Source of the DNA: Mycobacterium angelicum
GTDB taxonomy: Bacteria > Actinomycetota > Actinomycetes > Mycobacteriales > Mycobacteriaceae
Assembly (NCBI RefSeq): GCF_002086155.1
Contig: NZ_MVHE01000053.1
Span: 1 to 38,285, forward strand
Direction: 5' to 3'
DNA length: 38,285 nucleotides
Position numbers and translations under genes: made by a program. Under the pieces are notes generated by a model, which saw only the letters and a program-made list of their open reading frames with translations, made no database searches and was not told the DNA's origin. Each line of letters starts with the position of its first letter. Within the stretch, counting starts at the first letter, position 1. Shown piece by piece: positions 32,125 through 38,285 of this stretch.

Positions 32125-33006
32125 GTGACCACGGAATCTGAGCAGGCCCAGTGGTCTGTCGAGGGCCTACTCGAACTATTCGAAGTGCGCGCCGACGGGC
32201 CCGATCGGTTCACCGCCGGCACCGGTCTGGCGGGTCAGGACGAGCGGCAGGTCGTGGAGGGCACGCAGGTTCTGGCGCAGGCGATTGTCGCGGTGGCTCA
32301 GCGATTCCAGGGCAAGTCGGTGCGCTCGGCGCACGCGGTATTCTCCCGCGCCGTCACCGTCGGGCCGCCGGTGGAGTTCGTGATCGATGTGGTGCACGAG
32401 GGGCGGTCGACCGCCACGGCTGTCGTCGGCGTGCAGCAGAACGGGCGGCGCTGTCTGAGTGTGACGGTGCTGGCCGACGTGCCGTCGGGTGATGTGATCC
32501 GCCATCACCTGCCGCGCCCCGATGTTGCCCCGCCTGAGGAGGCTCACCCGTCGGAGATGCCGATGCGCGGCCGCGAGCTGCGGCTCGTCGACGTGGTCGA
32601 CGTCAACAGCCCCGACGAGGTGGGCCCGCCGGAGTTGTACGCGTGGCTGCATTACGACCCCATTCCCGTCCGTGCCGACTTGGGCAAGGCGCTGCTGGCA
32701 TATTTCACTGGGCACCTTGGGATTTCGACCACGATGCGGGCACATGCCGGCATCGGTACCAGCCAGGCTCATCTGACGGTGTCCACCGCGCCGATGACGA
32801 TCTCGGTCGCCTTCCACGAGCCGGTGCGCTGGGACGGGTGGCTGCTCTACACGCACGAGAGCACTCAGGTAGGCGCCGGCATGTCGTATGTGCGCGGCAC
32901 GGTGCACACGCAAGAGGGCGAGCTGCTGGCATCGTTTGCCCAGGAGGCGCTGATCCGGCCACTGCGCACCACCGACTCGGCGATCGACGCCCGGTCGCGG
33001 TTCTAA
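32125..33006 (+). CDS. Acyl-CoA thioesterase II (TesB-like)
   Basis: Cytoplasmic double-hotdog thioesterase of 293 residues. TesB-type features are VFSRAVTVGPPVEFVIDVVHEGRS in the first hotdog and WLLYTHESTQVGAGMSYVRGTV with LLASFAQEALIR in the second, close to the family pattern around the catalytic Asp/Thr/Gln. GTG 32125 is used: conserved sequence starts soon after, and it lies just downstream of operator copy 2; the Shine-Dalgarno is poor, so a leaderless transcript is possible. The LLM oxidoreductase gene follows after 12 bases. Confidence 0.88.
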   Translation: MTTESEQAQWSVEGLLELFEVRADGPDRFTAGTGLAGQDERQVVEGTQVLAQAIVAVAQRFQGKSVRSAHAVFSRAVTVGPPVEFVIDVVHEGRSTATAVVGVQQNGRRCLSVTVLADVPSGDVIRHHLPRPDVAPPEEAHPSEMPMRGRELRLVDVVDVNSPDEVGPPELYAWLHYDPIPVRADLGKALLAYFTGHLGISTTMRAHAGIGTSQAHLTVSTAPMTISVAFHEPVRWDGWLLYTHESTQVGAGMSYVRGTVHTQEGELLASFAQEALIRPLRTTDSAIDARSRF

Positions 33007-33018
33007 GTCCCAAATGCC

Positions 33019-33939
33019 ATGCGCTTCACCATAACTCACCCGATGCACACCCATCCGTACAACCCGGAACTGGTGAGTGGATCCGGCATAGCGACGGTGG
33101 CAGCCGCGGCCGAGGCGGCCGGGTTCGACGGGTTCGGCTTCACCGACCATCCGGCCCCGTCGCAGCGCTGGCTGGACGCCGGCGGGCATGACGCGCTGGA
33201 TCCCTTTGTGGCGCTGGGCTTTGCGGCGGCACGAACCACATCTTTGCGGTTGATTCCCAATATCGTGGTGCTGCCCTATCGAAACCCGTTCGTGGTGGCC
33301 AAGTCCGGCGCGACATTGGATTTGCTGTCCGGTGGGCGCTTCACCCTTGCGGTGGGTGTGGGTTACCTCAAGCGGGAATTCGCCGCGCTGGGGGTCGACT
33401 ATGACGAGCGTGCCGAGTTGTTCGAGGAAGCGTTGGCGGTCATTCGGGCGGTGTGGACCACCGACGACATGACTTATGAGGGAAGGCATTTCAGCGCCCA
33501 CGGGATCACTGCCCACCCGCTGCCCGTTTCGCGGCCGCATCCGCCGATTTGGATAGGGGGCAACACGGGCGCCGCGCGCCAGCGGGTCGCTGACCACGGC
33601 GACGGCTGGTGCCCGTTCCCCGCACCGGCTGGTCTGGCGCGCACTGCGGGCACTGCCGTCATCGATTCGGTGGATGGTCTGGTGGCGGGCATCGACGACT
33701 TGCGAGGGCGATGTGACGCGGCCGGCAAGGACTGGTCGGGCATCGACATCACCTTCACCAACTTCGAGGGCGGCAGCCCGGCCGGCGACGCATTCAATGC
33801 GGACGCCTATCTTTCCGGTCTGGAAAAGCTTGCGGCGGTTGGGGTTACCTGGGTGCAGGTCAGCCTCGCAGGTGACAGCCTGGCGCACGCGCTGGAGAGC
33901 ATCGACCGGTTCCGGGCATCGGTATTGGACGTTATCTAA
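33019..33939 (+). CDS. LLM-class flavin/F420-dependent oxidoreductase
   Basis: 306 residues, luciferase-like TIM barrel (PF00296). Typical segments are FDGFGFTDHPAPSQRWLD, LIPNIVVLPYRNPFVVAKS, LDLLSGGRFTLAVGVGY and RPHPPIWIGGN. In mycobacteria most such proteins use coenzyme F420; some relatives use FMNH2 as monooxygenases, including type II Baeyer-Villiger enzymes. The context of lactonase, thioesterases and acyl-CoA dehydrogenase favours a catabolic oxygenation or reduction step. No Shine-Dalgarno is visible; the gene starts 12 bases after TesB and its stop touches the next ATG directly, so the three genes form an operon. Confidence 0.9.
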   Translation: MRFTITHPMHTHPYNPELVSGSGIATVAAAAEAAGFDGFGFTDHPAPSQRWLDAGGHDALDPFVALGFAAARTTSLRLIPNIVVLPYRNPFVVAKSGATLDLLSGGRFTLAVGVGYLKREFAALGVDYDERAELFEEALAVIRAVWTTDDMTYEGRHFSAHGITAHPLPVSRPHPPIWIGGNTGAARQRVADHGDGWCPFPAPAGLARTAGTAVIDSVDGLVAGIDDLRGRCDAAGKDWSGIDITFTNFEGGSPAGDAFNADAYLSGLEKLAAVGVTWVQVSLAGDSLAHALESIDRFRASVLDVI

Positions 33940-35103
33940 ATGGACTTCGCACGGGTCGAAATTTCTGCCGAGGACAAGGAATTCCTCGAACAGACCCGTG
34001 CGTTCGTGACCGAACATGTCACCGACGAGGTGCGCCGCCGGGATCGGGAGTTCGGTGAGAACTTCGACGAGGGCGTGCATGTGGCGCTGGGCTCGGCCGG
34101 ATATCTGGCCGGGGATTGGAAACTCGAGTCCGAGGGCGGGTTCGATGCCGTGCGCCGGCGCATCTTCGCCCTGGAGATCGCCCGGGCCCACACGCCCTGG
34201 TATCACTGGGGGACCACGTCTATGGTGGCGCGCCTGGTAGAGCAGTTCGCGGCTGCGGAGTTGGCGAGTGCGGTGCTGCCCGGCGTGTTGTCCGGAGAGA
34301 TCCGGCTGTGCCTGGGGTATACCGAGCCCGATGGCGGCTCCGATGTGGCCACCTGCAAGACGCGGGCGGTACGGGACGGCTCGGCGTGGATTATCAACGG
34401 CGCCAAGATGTTCACCTCTAATGCGCAGAACGCGCAGTATGTATTTCTGCTCACCAACACCGATCCGCAAGGGCGCAAACACCGGAACCTGACCATGTTC
34501 CTGGTGCCGCTGGATTCGGCGGGCATCGCGATACAGCCCATCCGGACGCTGGACGGCGACCGCACCAACATCGTCTACTACAGCGACGTGCGCGTCGACG
34601 ATCTCTACCGGATCGGCGAGGTGAACGACGGCTGGACGGTGATGCGCGCCGCGCTGGATGCCGAGCACGGCCTCGTCGACGCGGAAGACGATGGCCTGCG
34701 CGACATTGCGGCGATGTCCGGTCACGGCATGTTGATGGCTGAGGCGGTGGACGCGGTTGCCGGGCTGGCGGGGGAGGTTGCTGACGAGTCGGTCAAGTAC
34801 CGGCTGGGGCGCAGCGTCGCGCGGATGGAGGCGGCGCTGTCGACTCCCGGGATGTTCGGCAGGGTAGCGATAGGGCAGACAATGCGCGATATCTCCGGGG
34901 AATTGATGGATATCGTTGGGCCGCAGTCCGCTTTGCCTACCGATGCCGCCGGTTCCGTCGGAGCAGGCGCGGCGGAATACCTCTTCCGGCTGGCGCTGCC
35001 GATGGGGATCTACGGCGGCACCCTGGAGGTTTTCCGCAACATGATCGCCCAGCACGCGCTCGGGTTGGGACGCCCCAGCTATGGCAGCTCGCTCTGCACC
35101 TGA
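33940..35103 (+). CDS. Acyl-CoA dehydrogenase, FadE29-like subunit lacking the YEGT glutamate
   Basis: 387 residues, FAD-dependent acyl-CoA dehydrogenase fold: GYTEPDGGSDVATCKT for FAD/substrate contact, INGAKMFTSNAQNAQYVFLL, and the C-terminal IYGGTLEVFRNMIAQHALGLGR. The canonical catalytic loop is YEGT; here it is YGGT, as I recall for FadE29-type subunits, which work in alpha2-beta2 complexes with a partner holding the glutamate. No such partner is adjacent. The start directly abuts the LLM stop. The last 25 bases overlap the convergent DUF427 gene. A CoA-linked substrate with a branched or cyclic part is possible (inference). Confidence 0.9.
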   Translation: MDFARVEISAEDKEFLEQTRAFVTEHVTDEVRRRDREFGENFDEGVHVALGSAGYLAGDWKLESEGGFDAVRRRIFALEIARAHTPWYHWGTTSMVARLVEQFAAAELASAVLPGVLSGEIRLCLGYTEPDGGSDVATCKTRAVRDGSAWIINGAKMFTSNAQNAQYVFLLTNTDPQGRKHRNLTMFLVPLDSAGIAIQPIRTLDGDRTNIVYYSDVRVDDLYRIGEVNDGWTVMRAALDAEHGLVDAEDDGLRDIAAMSGHGMLMAEAVDAVAGLAGEVADESVKYRLGRSVARMEAALSTPGMFGRVAIGQTMRDISGELMDIVGPQSALPTDAAGSVGAGAAEYLFRLALPMGIYGGTLEVFRNMIAQHALGLGRPSYGSSLCT

Positions 35104-35744
35104 ACGCGCTCGGTGACGAAGCTCAAAAACCCTTTGATTGCAAAACTTTCCGGTAGCGGATCATCGTAGCTCCAGGCGATGTCTTCGTTTCCTGTGACGG
35201 TCGCAGACCAGTATGTCGCTACGCCTTTGTAGTTGCAGTAACTTTCGGTGTCGCTACGTCTCAACAGGTCGGTGCGCACGTGCGCGGGGTTTACATAAAG
35301 CCGTGGCGCCAAGGCGGTTTCGAATACGATGACGGTGTCGTCGGTATCGACCAGCACTGTGGTGCCGACGCTGACCCGTAGCCGCCGCTTGGTCGGGCGA
35401 CAGTCCACGCGGTGATACGGGTTGGGTGGGTAGTGCACGAGTTTGCGCCCTTCCTCGAACCAGGTGTCCACGGCATCCCACGGCACCCGGACGTATCCGG
35501 GCGCGTCTGGCTCCGGCTCGGCCGGTAAGCCGGCGACCGTGCCGTCCGGAAATACATAGCTGAGTGGCTGGTTTCGTCGGTGTACCAGCAGCGCCCGTTC
35601 GGTGTCGATCATCAGCCGGCCGTCCCGAAAGGCCTGGATGCGGCGCGGATGCGGCTCGATATAGACCACGTCGTCCGGTATCGCGGGAGTGAACCATCCG
35701 GCGGGATCGCTGCTGAGCGGACCGCGTCCGGCTACCAAACTCAT
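35079..35744 (-). CDS. DUF427 protein, apparently two DUF427-like units
   Basis: 221 residues, soluble, function unknown. The C-terminal half (about 120-215) is a standard DUF427 (PF04248): TVLVDTDDTVIVFE, the RLYVNPAHVR turn, then SYCNYKGVATYWSAT and DIAWSYDDP. The first half (about 25-110) reads VVYIEPHPRRIQAFRDGRLM and looks like a second, diverged unit, so the protein is likely a tandem duplication. ATG 35744 comes 3 bases after the stop of the phosphotransferase gene, so the two are one transcript. The 3' end overlaps the acyl-CoA dehydrogenase gene by 25 bases. Confidence 0.88.
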   Translation of the reverse strand: MSLVAGRGPLSSDPAGWFTPAIPDDVVYIEPHPRRIQAFRDGRLMIDTERALLVHRRNQPLSYVFPDGTVAGLPAEPEPDAPGYVRVPWDAVDTWFEEGRKLVHYPPNPYHRVDCRPTKRRLRVSVGTTVLVDTDDTVIVFETALAPRLYVNPAHVRTDLLRRSDTESYCNYKGVATYWSATVTGNEDIAWSYDDPLPESFAIKGFLSFVTERVQVQSELP

Positions 35745-35747
35745 GTG

Positions 35748-36452
35748 TCACAACACCTTTCGTAGGGCGGCCGCGGTTTCCAGGTCGGCGAGTGCCGCAA
35801 CCGCCAGCCGCAACCCCGCCAGCGCGATGTCCTCGGTCTGCATGCCGCCCAGTCCGGCGGTGATCGTAGCGGCGACGTATGTGTAGGCGGCGGCTTGTCG
35901 GTAGCGCAGCCAAAGGTGTTCGTGCTCAAGGTCGGGACCGCCGCAAGCGGCCAGGGCGCGCCGATAGATGTCCAGTAACTCGCGCTGGCAGTCTTGCCGG
36001 TCCCCGGTGGTCATGCTGGTGACGAGCGTGTAGGCGACGTCGCGCATGGGGTGCGTCGGCACCCCGGTGTCCAGCTGGGGCGACAACTGCCGGTAGAACC
36101 GGATTTCAGTCTCGCCCAGCCGGCCCAGCTCGCCGATCAGTCGCGTCGCCGTCGTCAGCGCTGTCATTTTGACGAATGCCGAATCGGGCACGCCGTCGCC
36201 GCGCAGCGCCAGCCGGGCGCGGGTTGTGGTGCCGCTGGTATCGCCGATGATTTCCACTGGCGACACCGTGCGGCCCATTATTCGCGACAGTGTGGCCGCG
36301 TCGAGATCCTGGATTCGGCGGGGAAACGCTCTGGCGCCGCGCAGGGCGGCATCGGTTGCGACTCGTCGCAGGCCACGCCCCAGATGTGTGGTCAAGCGAG
36401 TCAGCGTGACGGCACGGCTAGCGAGCTGCTCTGACACCGGCCCCCTCTGCAT
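35748..36452 (-). CDS. APH-family phosphotransferase with deleted catalytic core
   Basis: 234 residues; full-length relatives are roughly 350-420. The N-lobe is intact: K95 in SAFVKM and E116 in GETEIRFYRQLSP, the ATP-site lysine and helix-C glutamate of APH-like kinases. The sequence then jumps at about residue 133 (GVPT/HPMRDVAY): HPMRDVAYTLVTSM normally follows the catalytic loop (HGDxHxxN) and the metal-binding D-W region, both of which are missing here. The frame is kept, so the deletion is a multiple of three, and the product is very likely inactive as a kinase. The start codon lies inside the third 29-bp repeat. DUF427 follows in the same operon. Confidence 0.75.
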   Translation of the reverse strand: MQRGPVSEQLASRAVTLTRLTTHLGRGLRRVATDAALRGARAFPRRIQDLDAATLSRIMGRTVSPVEIIGDTSGTTTRARLALRGDGVPDSAFVKMTALTTATRLIGELGRLGETEIRFYRQLSPQLDTGVPTHPMRDVAYTLVTSMTTGDRQDCQRELLDIYRRALAACGGPDLEHEHLWLRYRQAAAYTYVAATITAGLGGMQTEDIALAGLRLAVAALADLETAAALRKVL

Positions 36453-36478
36453 TACAAATTATCGAAATAGTGTAAAGC
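36450..36478. promoter_or_regulatory. 29-bp operator-like repeat, copy 3
   Basis: Starts CATTACAAAT and ends AGTGTAAAGC; 22 of 29 positions equal copy 1 at 32017. It shows the clearest symmetry of the three: ATTACA and TGTAAA are near-inverted ends. It includes the ATG of the phosphotransferase gene (36450-36452), so binding would directly block that gene and may affect the divergent MFS gene. Confidence 0.65.
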
Positions 36479-36511
36479 AGCTGGAGTTCGTAAAAAAGGG
36501 TTCCTACCGCT

Positions 36512-36559
36512 ACTATTGCAGTCGCAATTAATTGATCACACCGGCGTGAGCGCAATAGT
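36512..36559. promoter_or_regulatory. Nested inverted repeats upstream of MFS gene
   Basis: Three overlapping symmetries: ACTATTGC (36512-36519) with GCAATAGT (36552-36559); ATTGC-AGTC-GCAAT (36515-36528); and the perfect palindrome CAATTAATTG (36525-36534). They lie 37 to 84 bases before the MFS start, in an AT-rich stretch. This suggests a second regulator distinct from the one using the 29-bp repeats. Confidence 0.5.
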
Positions 36560-36595
36560 CGTCAACCTCCACTGATTCGAAGGGGTTCGGCACGC

Positions 36596-37981
36596 ATGAA
36601 TGCGCCAGCGCAAGCGAGCTACCAGGATGTGGTAGACGGGAACGGCCGGGTGTATCGCATCGGGGAGACCGATCGCGACATCTTGGGGCGCTCCCGCGTG
36701 TGGATGGTATGGCTTCCGTGGATTTCGATGATGGCCATCAGCTCATCCGAATATGCCTTTACCTCGGCGCGGGACACGCTGTCGGCAGCACACGGCTGGC
36801 GTGGCGCGCACATTTTCTGGCTGCTGGGGGTGTGGGTCCTCTTCCAGGCCGCAGTGGCGTTCCCGGCGGGCCGGCTGCGTGAAAGCGGACGGTTGCCGGC
36901 TCGTACGGCGATGATGCTCGGCGCTGTTGGGGCGCTATCGGGATACCTATCGCTGGCGTACGCCCCGCACGTCGCCCTGGCGTATGTGGGCTTCGGGTTG
37001 TTCGGCGGCGGCGGAGCCGGTCTGGTCTATGCCACTTGCATCACCATGGTCGGCAAGTGGTACCCCGAACGCAAGGGCGGCAAAACGGGCTTTGTCGACA
37101 GCGGATTCGCTTACGGGTCAATGCCTTTCATCTTTCTATTTGCGAACTATCTCGACTTGGGCAATTACCGGGGCGTCCTGCTGGTGGTCGGGATTTTCCT
37201 GGCCGGATCCGTTGCGCTGAGCGGCGTCTTCTTCAAAGACCCGCCGAAGAACTGGTGGCCACCGCACATCGATCCGCTCGGGGTAACCGACGACGCGCGG
37301 ATAGGCCGTTCGCTGCGCAAGAATCCACCGGCGGTCACCCAGTACACGCCCATGGAGGCGATTAAGACGGGCATCCTGCCGCTGATGTGGGTCGTCCTCC
37401 TGTGCACCGCGGGCATCAACATTTTCGGGATCGCCATGCAGGTGCCCTTCGGCAAGGACGTCGGTTTTGCCGGTGGCGTCGTAGCGCTTGCCATGAGCCT
37501 CAACGCGTTCATCAACGGCACCGGACGCGGGGTGATCGGTTGGATCTCGGACCGCTATGGGCGCCGCGAGACGCTGGTCTTCGTGTGCGTGGTGCTTGGG
37601 CTGGCCCAGTACGCGGTCTACCTTGCCGGCTCCATGGACAATCTGCCGCTGTTCCTTCTGGCGTCGATGGTCTCCGGCTTCGGCGGCGGGGCGGTTTATC
37701 CGCTGTTTGCGGCGATGACCGCTGACTACTTTGGTGAGAACAACAATGCCGCCAACTACGGCCTGGTCTACAGCTCGAAGATGGTTTCCGGATTGATCGG
37801 TGCCGGCCTGGGTTCGGTGCTGGTCGATACCTGGGGGTATCGCGCGGCGTTCTGCATCGCCGGAACCGTCGGTCTCTGCGCTGCGGTTCTGTCGGTCTTC
37901 CTGCGACGGCCTGATCTGCCGCAGCCGGGACGCGCGGTTGTGCTTCCTCGCATTATGTGGCCGACGCGCACGGCGACCTAG
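36596..37981 (+). CDS. MFS transporter, OxlT (oxalate/formate antiporter)-like
   Basis: 461 residues, about 12 membrane helices, cytoplasmic membrane. After a polar N-terminus of about 35 residues the first helix reads VWMVWLPWISMMAIS. Motifs of the OxlT/monocarboxylate branch include GLVYATCITMVGKWYPERKGG (about 140-160), followed by GWISDRYGRRETLVF as the second-half MFS signature, and VYPLFAAMTADYFGENNNAANYG. Likely substrates are small mono- or dicarboxylates (family knowledge); the real one is unknown. AAGGGG precedes the ATG by about 12 bases. The gene is divergent from the phosphotransferase-DUF427 pair, across copy 3 of the 29-bp repeat and a cluster of inverted repeats. Confidence 0.92.
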   Translation: MNAPAQASYQDVVDGNGRVYRIGETDRDILGRSRVWMVWLPWISMMAISSSEYAFTSARDTLSAAHGWRGAHIFWLLGVWVLFQAAVAFPAGRLRESGRLPARTAMMLGAVGALSGYLSLAYAPHVALAYVGFGLFGGGGAGLVYATCITMVGKWYPERKGGKTGFVDSGFAYGSMPFIFLFANYLDLGNYRGVLLVVGIFLAGSVALSGVFFKDPPKNWWPPHIDPLGVTDDARIGRSLRKNPPAVTQYTPMEAIKTGILPLMWVVLLCTAGINIFGIAMQVPFGKDVGFAGGVVALAMSLNAFINGTGRGVIGWISDRYGRRETLVFVCVVLGLAQYAVYLAGSMDNLPLFLLASMVSGFGGGAVYPLFAAMTADYFGENNNAANYGLVYSSKMVSGLIGAGLGSVLVDTWGYRAAFCIAGTVGLCAAVLSVFLRRPDLPQPGRAVVLPRIMWPTRTAT

Positions 37982-38032
37982 GCATTTGGCGTAGTTGTGG
38001 GCGTGTCAGTGGGCACGGTTACACTCGCACGT

Positions 38033-38285
38033 ATGTTCGAATCGTTGCTGGAGCTGGGTCCGGCCGCGTTGGTGGCCGAGGTGGAGGCGACCTATCGGCA
38101 GGAGTCGATGTTGGTGGCGCGGCGGATGGCGGCGGTGGCGGCGTTGTTGCGGGATCGGGTGGCTGCGGCCGAGCGGGTTGGGGGCCGGGTGGAGCATGCC
38201 GAGATCGATGGGTTTGACCAGACCAGGGCCGAGGTGGCTGCGGCGATGAATCTGTCGCCGCTGGCGGCCAGCTATCTGGTGTCTG
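38033..38285 (+). CDS. DUF222/13E12-family HNH endonuclease-type protein (partial)
   Basis: The first 84 codons of a gene cut by the window end. MFESLLELGPAALVAEVEAT and the following QESMLVARRMAAVAALLRDRV match the N-terminal DUF222 domain of the 13E12 repeat proteins, which usually carry an HNH nuclease motif at the C-terminus (outside this window). Such genes are dispersed in mycobacterial genomes; REP13E12 copies serve as phage integration targets in M. tuberculosis. ATG 38033 is the likely start; no clear Shine-Dalgarno. It marks a plausible edge of the accessory region. Confidence 0.85.
   Translation, partial: MFESLLELGPAALVAEVEATYRQESMLVARRMAAVAALLRDRVAAAERVGGRVEHAEIDGFDQTRAEVAAAMNLSPLAASYLVS

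Noticed and set aside
32176..35055. 959-codon open frame on the minus strand
   Set aside because: Antisense to three well-recognised genes (TesB-like, LLM, acyl-CoA dehydrogenase); composition is Arg/His/Gly-rich without any domain, as expected of shadows in GC-rich DNA.

Overview
The window is typical of a slow-growing, non-tuberculous Mycobacterium. It is GC-rich throughout and carries PE/PE-PPE proteins, a 13E12-type HNH ORF and a long run of genes in the order of the M. tuberculosis Rv0143c-Rv0161 neighbourhood. I recognise, from memory of the families, a ClC chloride transporter, a TetR regulator, two SAM methyltransferases, an aldehyde dehydrogenase, an SDR, a quinone oxidoreductase, PE-PPE proteins, ptbB, fadE2, pntAa-pntAb-pntB, a 41-residue microprotein, a TetR regulator, two more PE-PPE proteins and a FAD-linked oxidase. 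I cannot name the species. No tRNA, rRNA, CRISPR array or insertion sequence is visible, and no gene-free stretch exceeds about 210 bases.

Layout. 0.1-5.3 kb: ClC gene, divergent pirin-TetR pair with a palindromic promoter, and two tandem methyltransferases. 5.3-8.6 kb: an island of a maleate-isomerase-type Asp/Glu racemase and two paralogous MFS transporters. 8.7-12.0 kb: aldehyde dehydrogenase, SDR and quinone oxidoreductase. 12.1-14.5 kb: a decayed PE-PPE gene and an intact one. 14.6-18.7 kb: an HsaA-like flavin monooxygenase, the ptbB-fadE2 pair and a DUF1348 protein. 18.7-21.8 kb: the proton-translocating transhydrogenase operon and a microprotein gene. 21.9-25.5 kb: TetR and two PE-PPE serine hydrolases. 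25.6-29.8 kb: an alpha/beta hydrolase, two NAD(P) dehydrogenases and the FAD oxidase. 29.8-38.0 kb: an accessory catabolic region ending at a partial 13E12/HNH ORF.

The most interesting part is 29.8-38 kb. Two divergent operons (SMP-30 lactonase, thioesterase and TetR leftward; TesB-like thioesterase, LLM flavin oxidoreductase and acyl-CoA dehydrogenase rightward) are separated by a 113-bp promoter region holding two copies of a 29-bp repeat, one in front of each operon. A third copy lies 4.3 kb away, over the start codon of a phosphotransferase-DUF427 pair that diverges from an OxlT-like MFS transporter. This looks like a local regulon for uptake and oxidation of an unknown substrate, possibly through a lactone. 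The phosphotransferase has lost its catalytic core by an in-frame deletion, so one arm of the system may be decaying.
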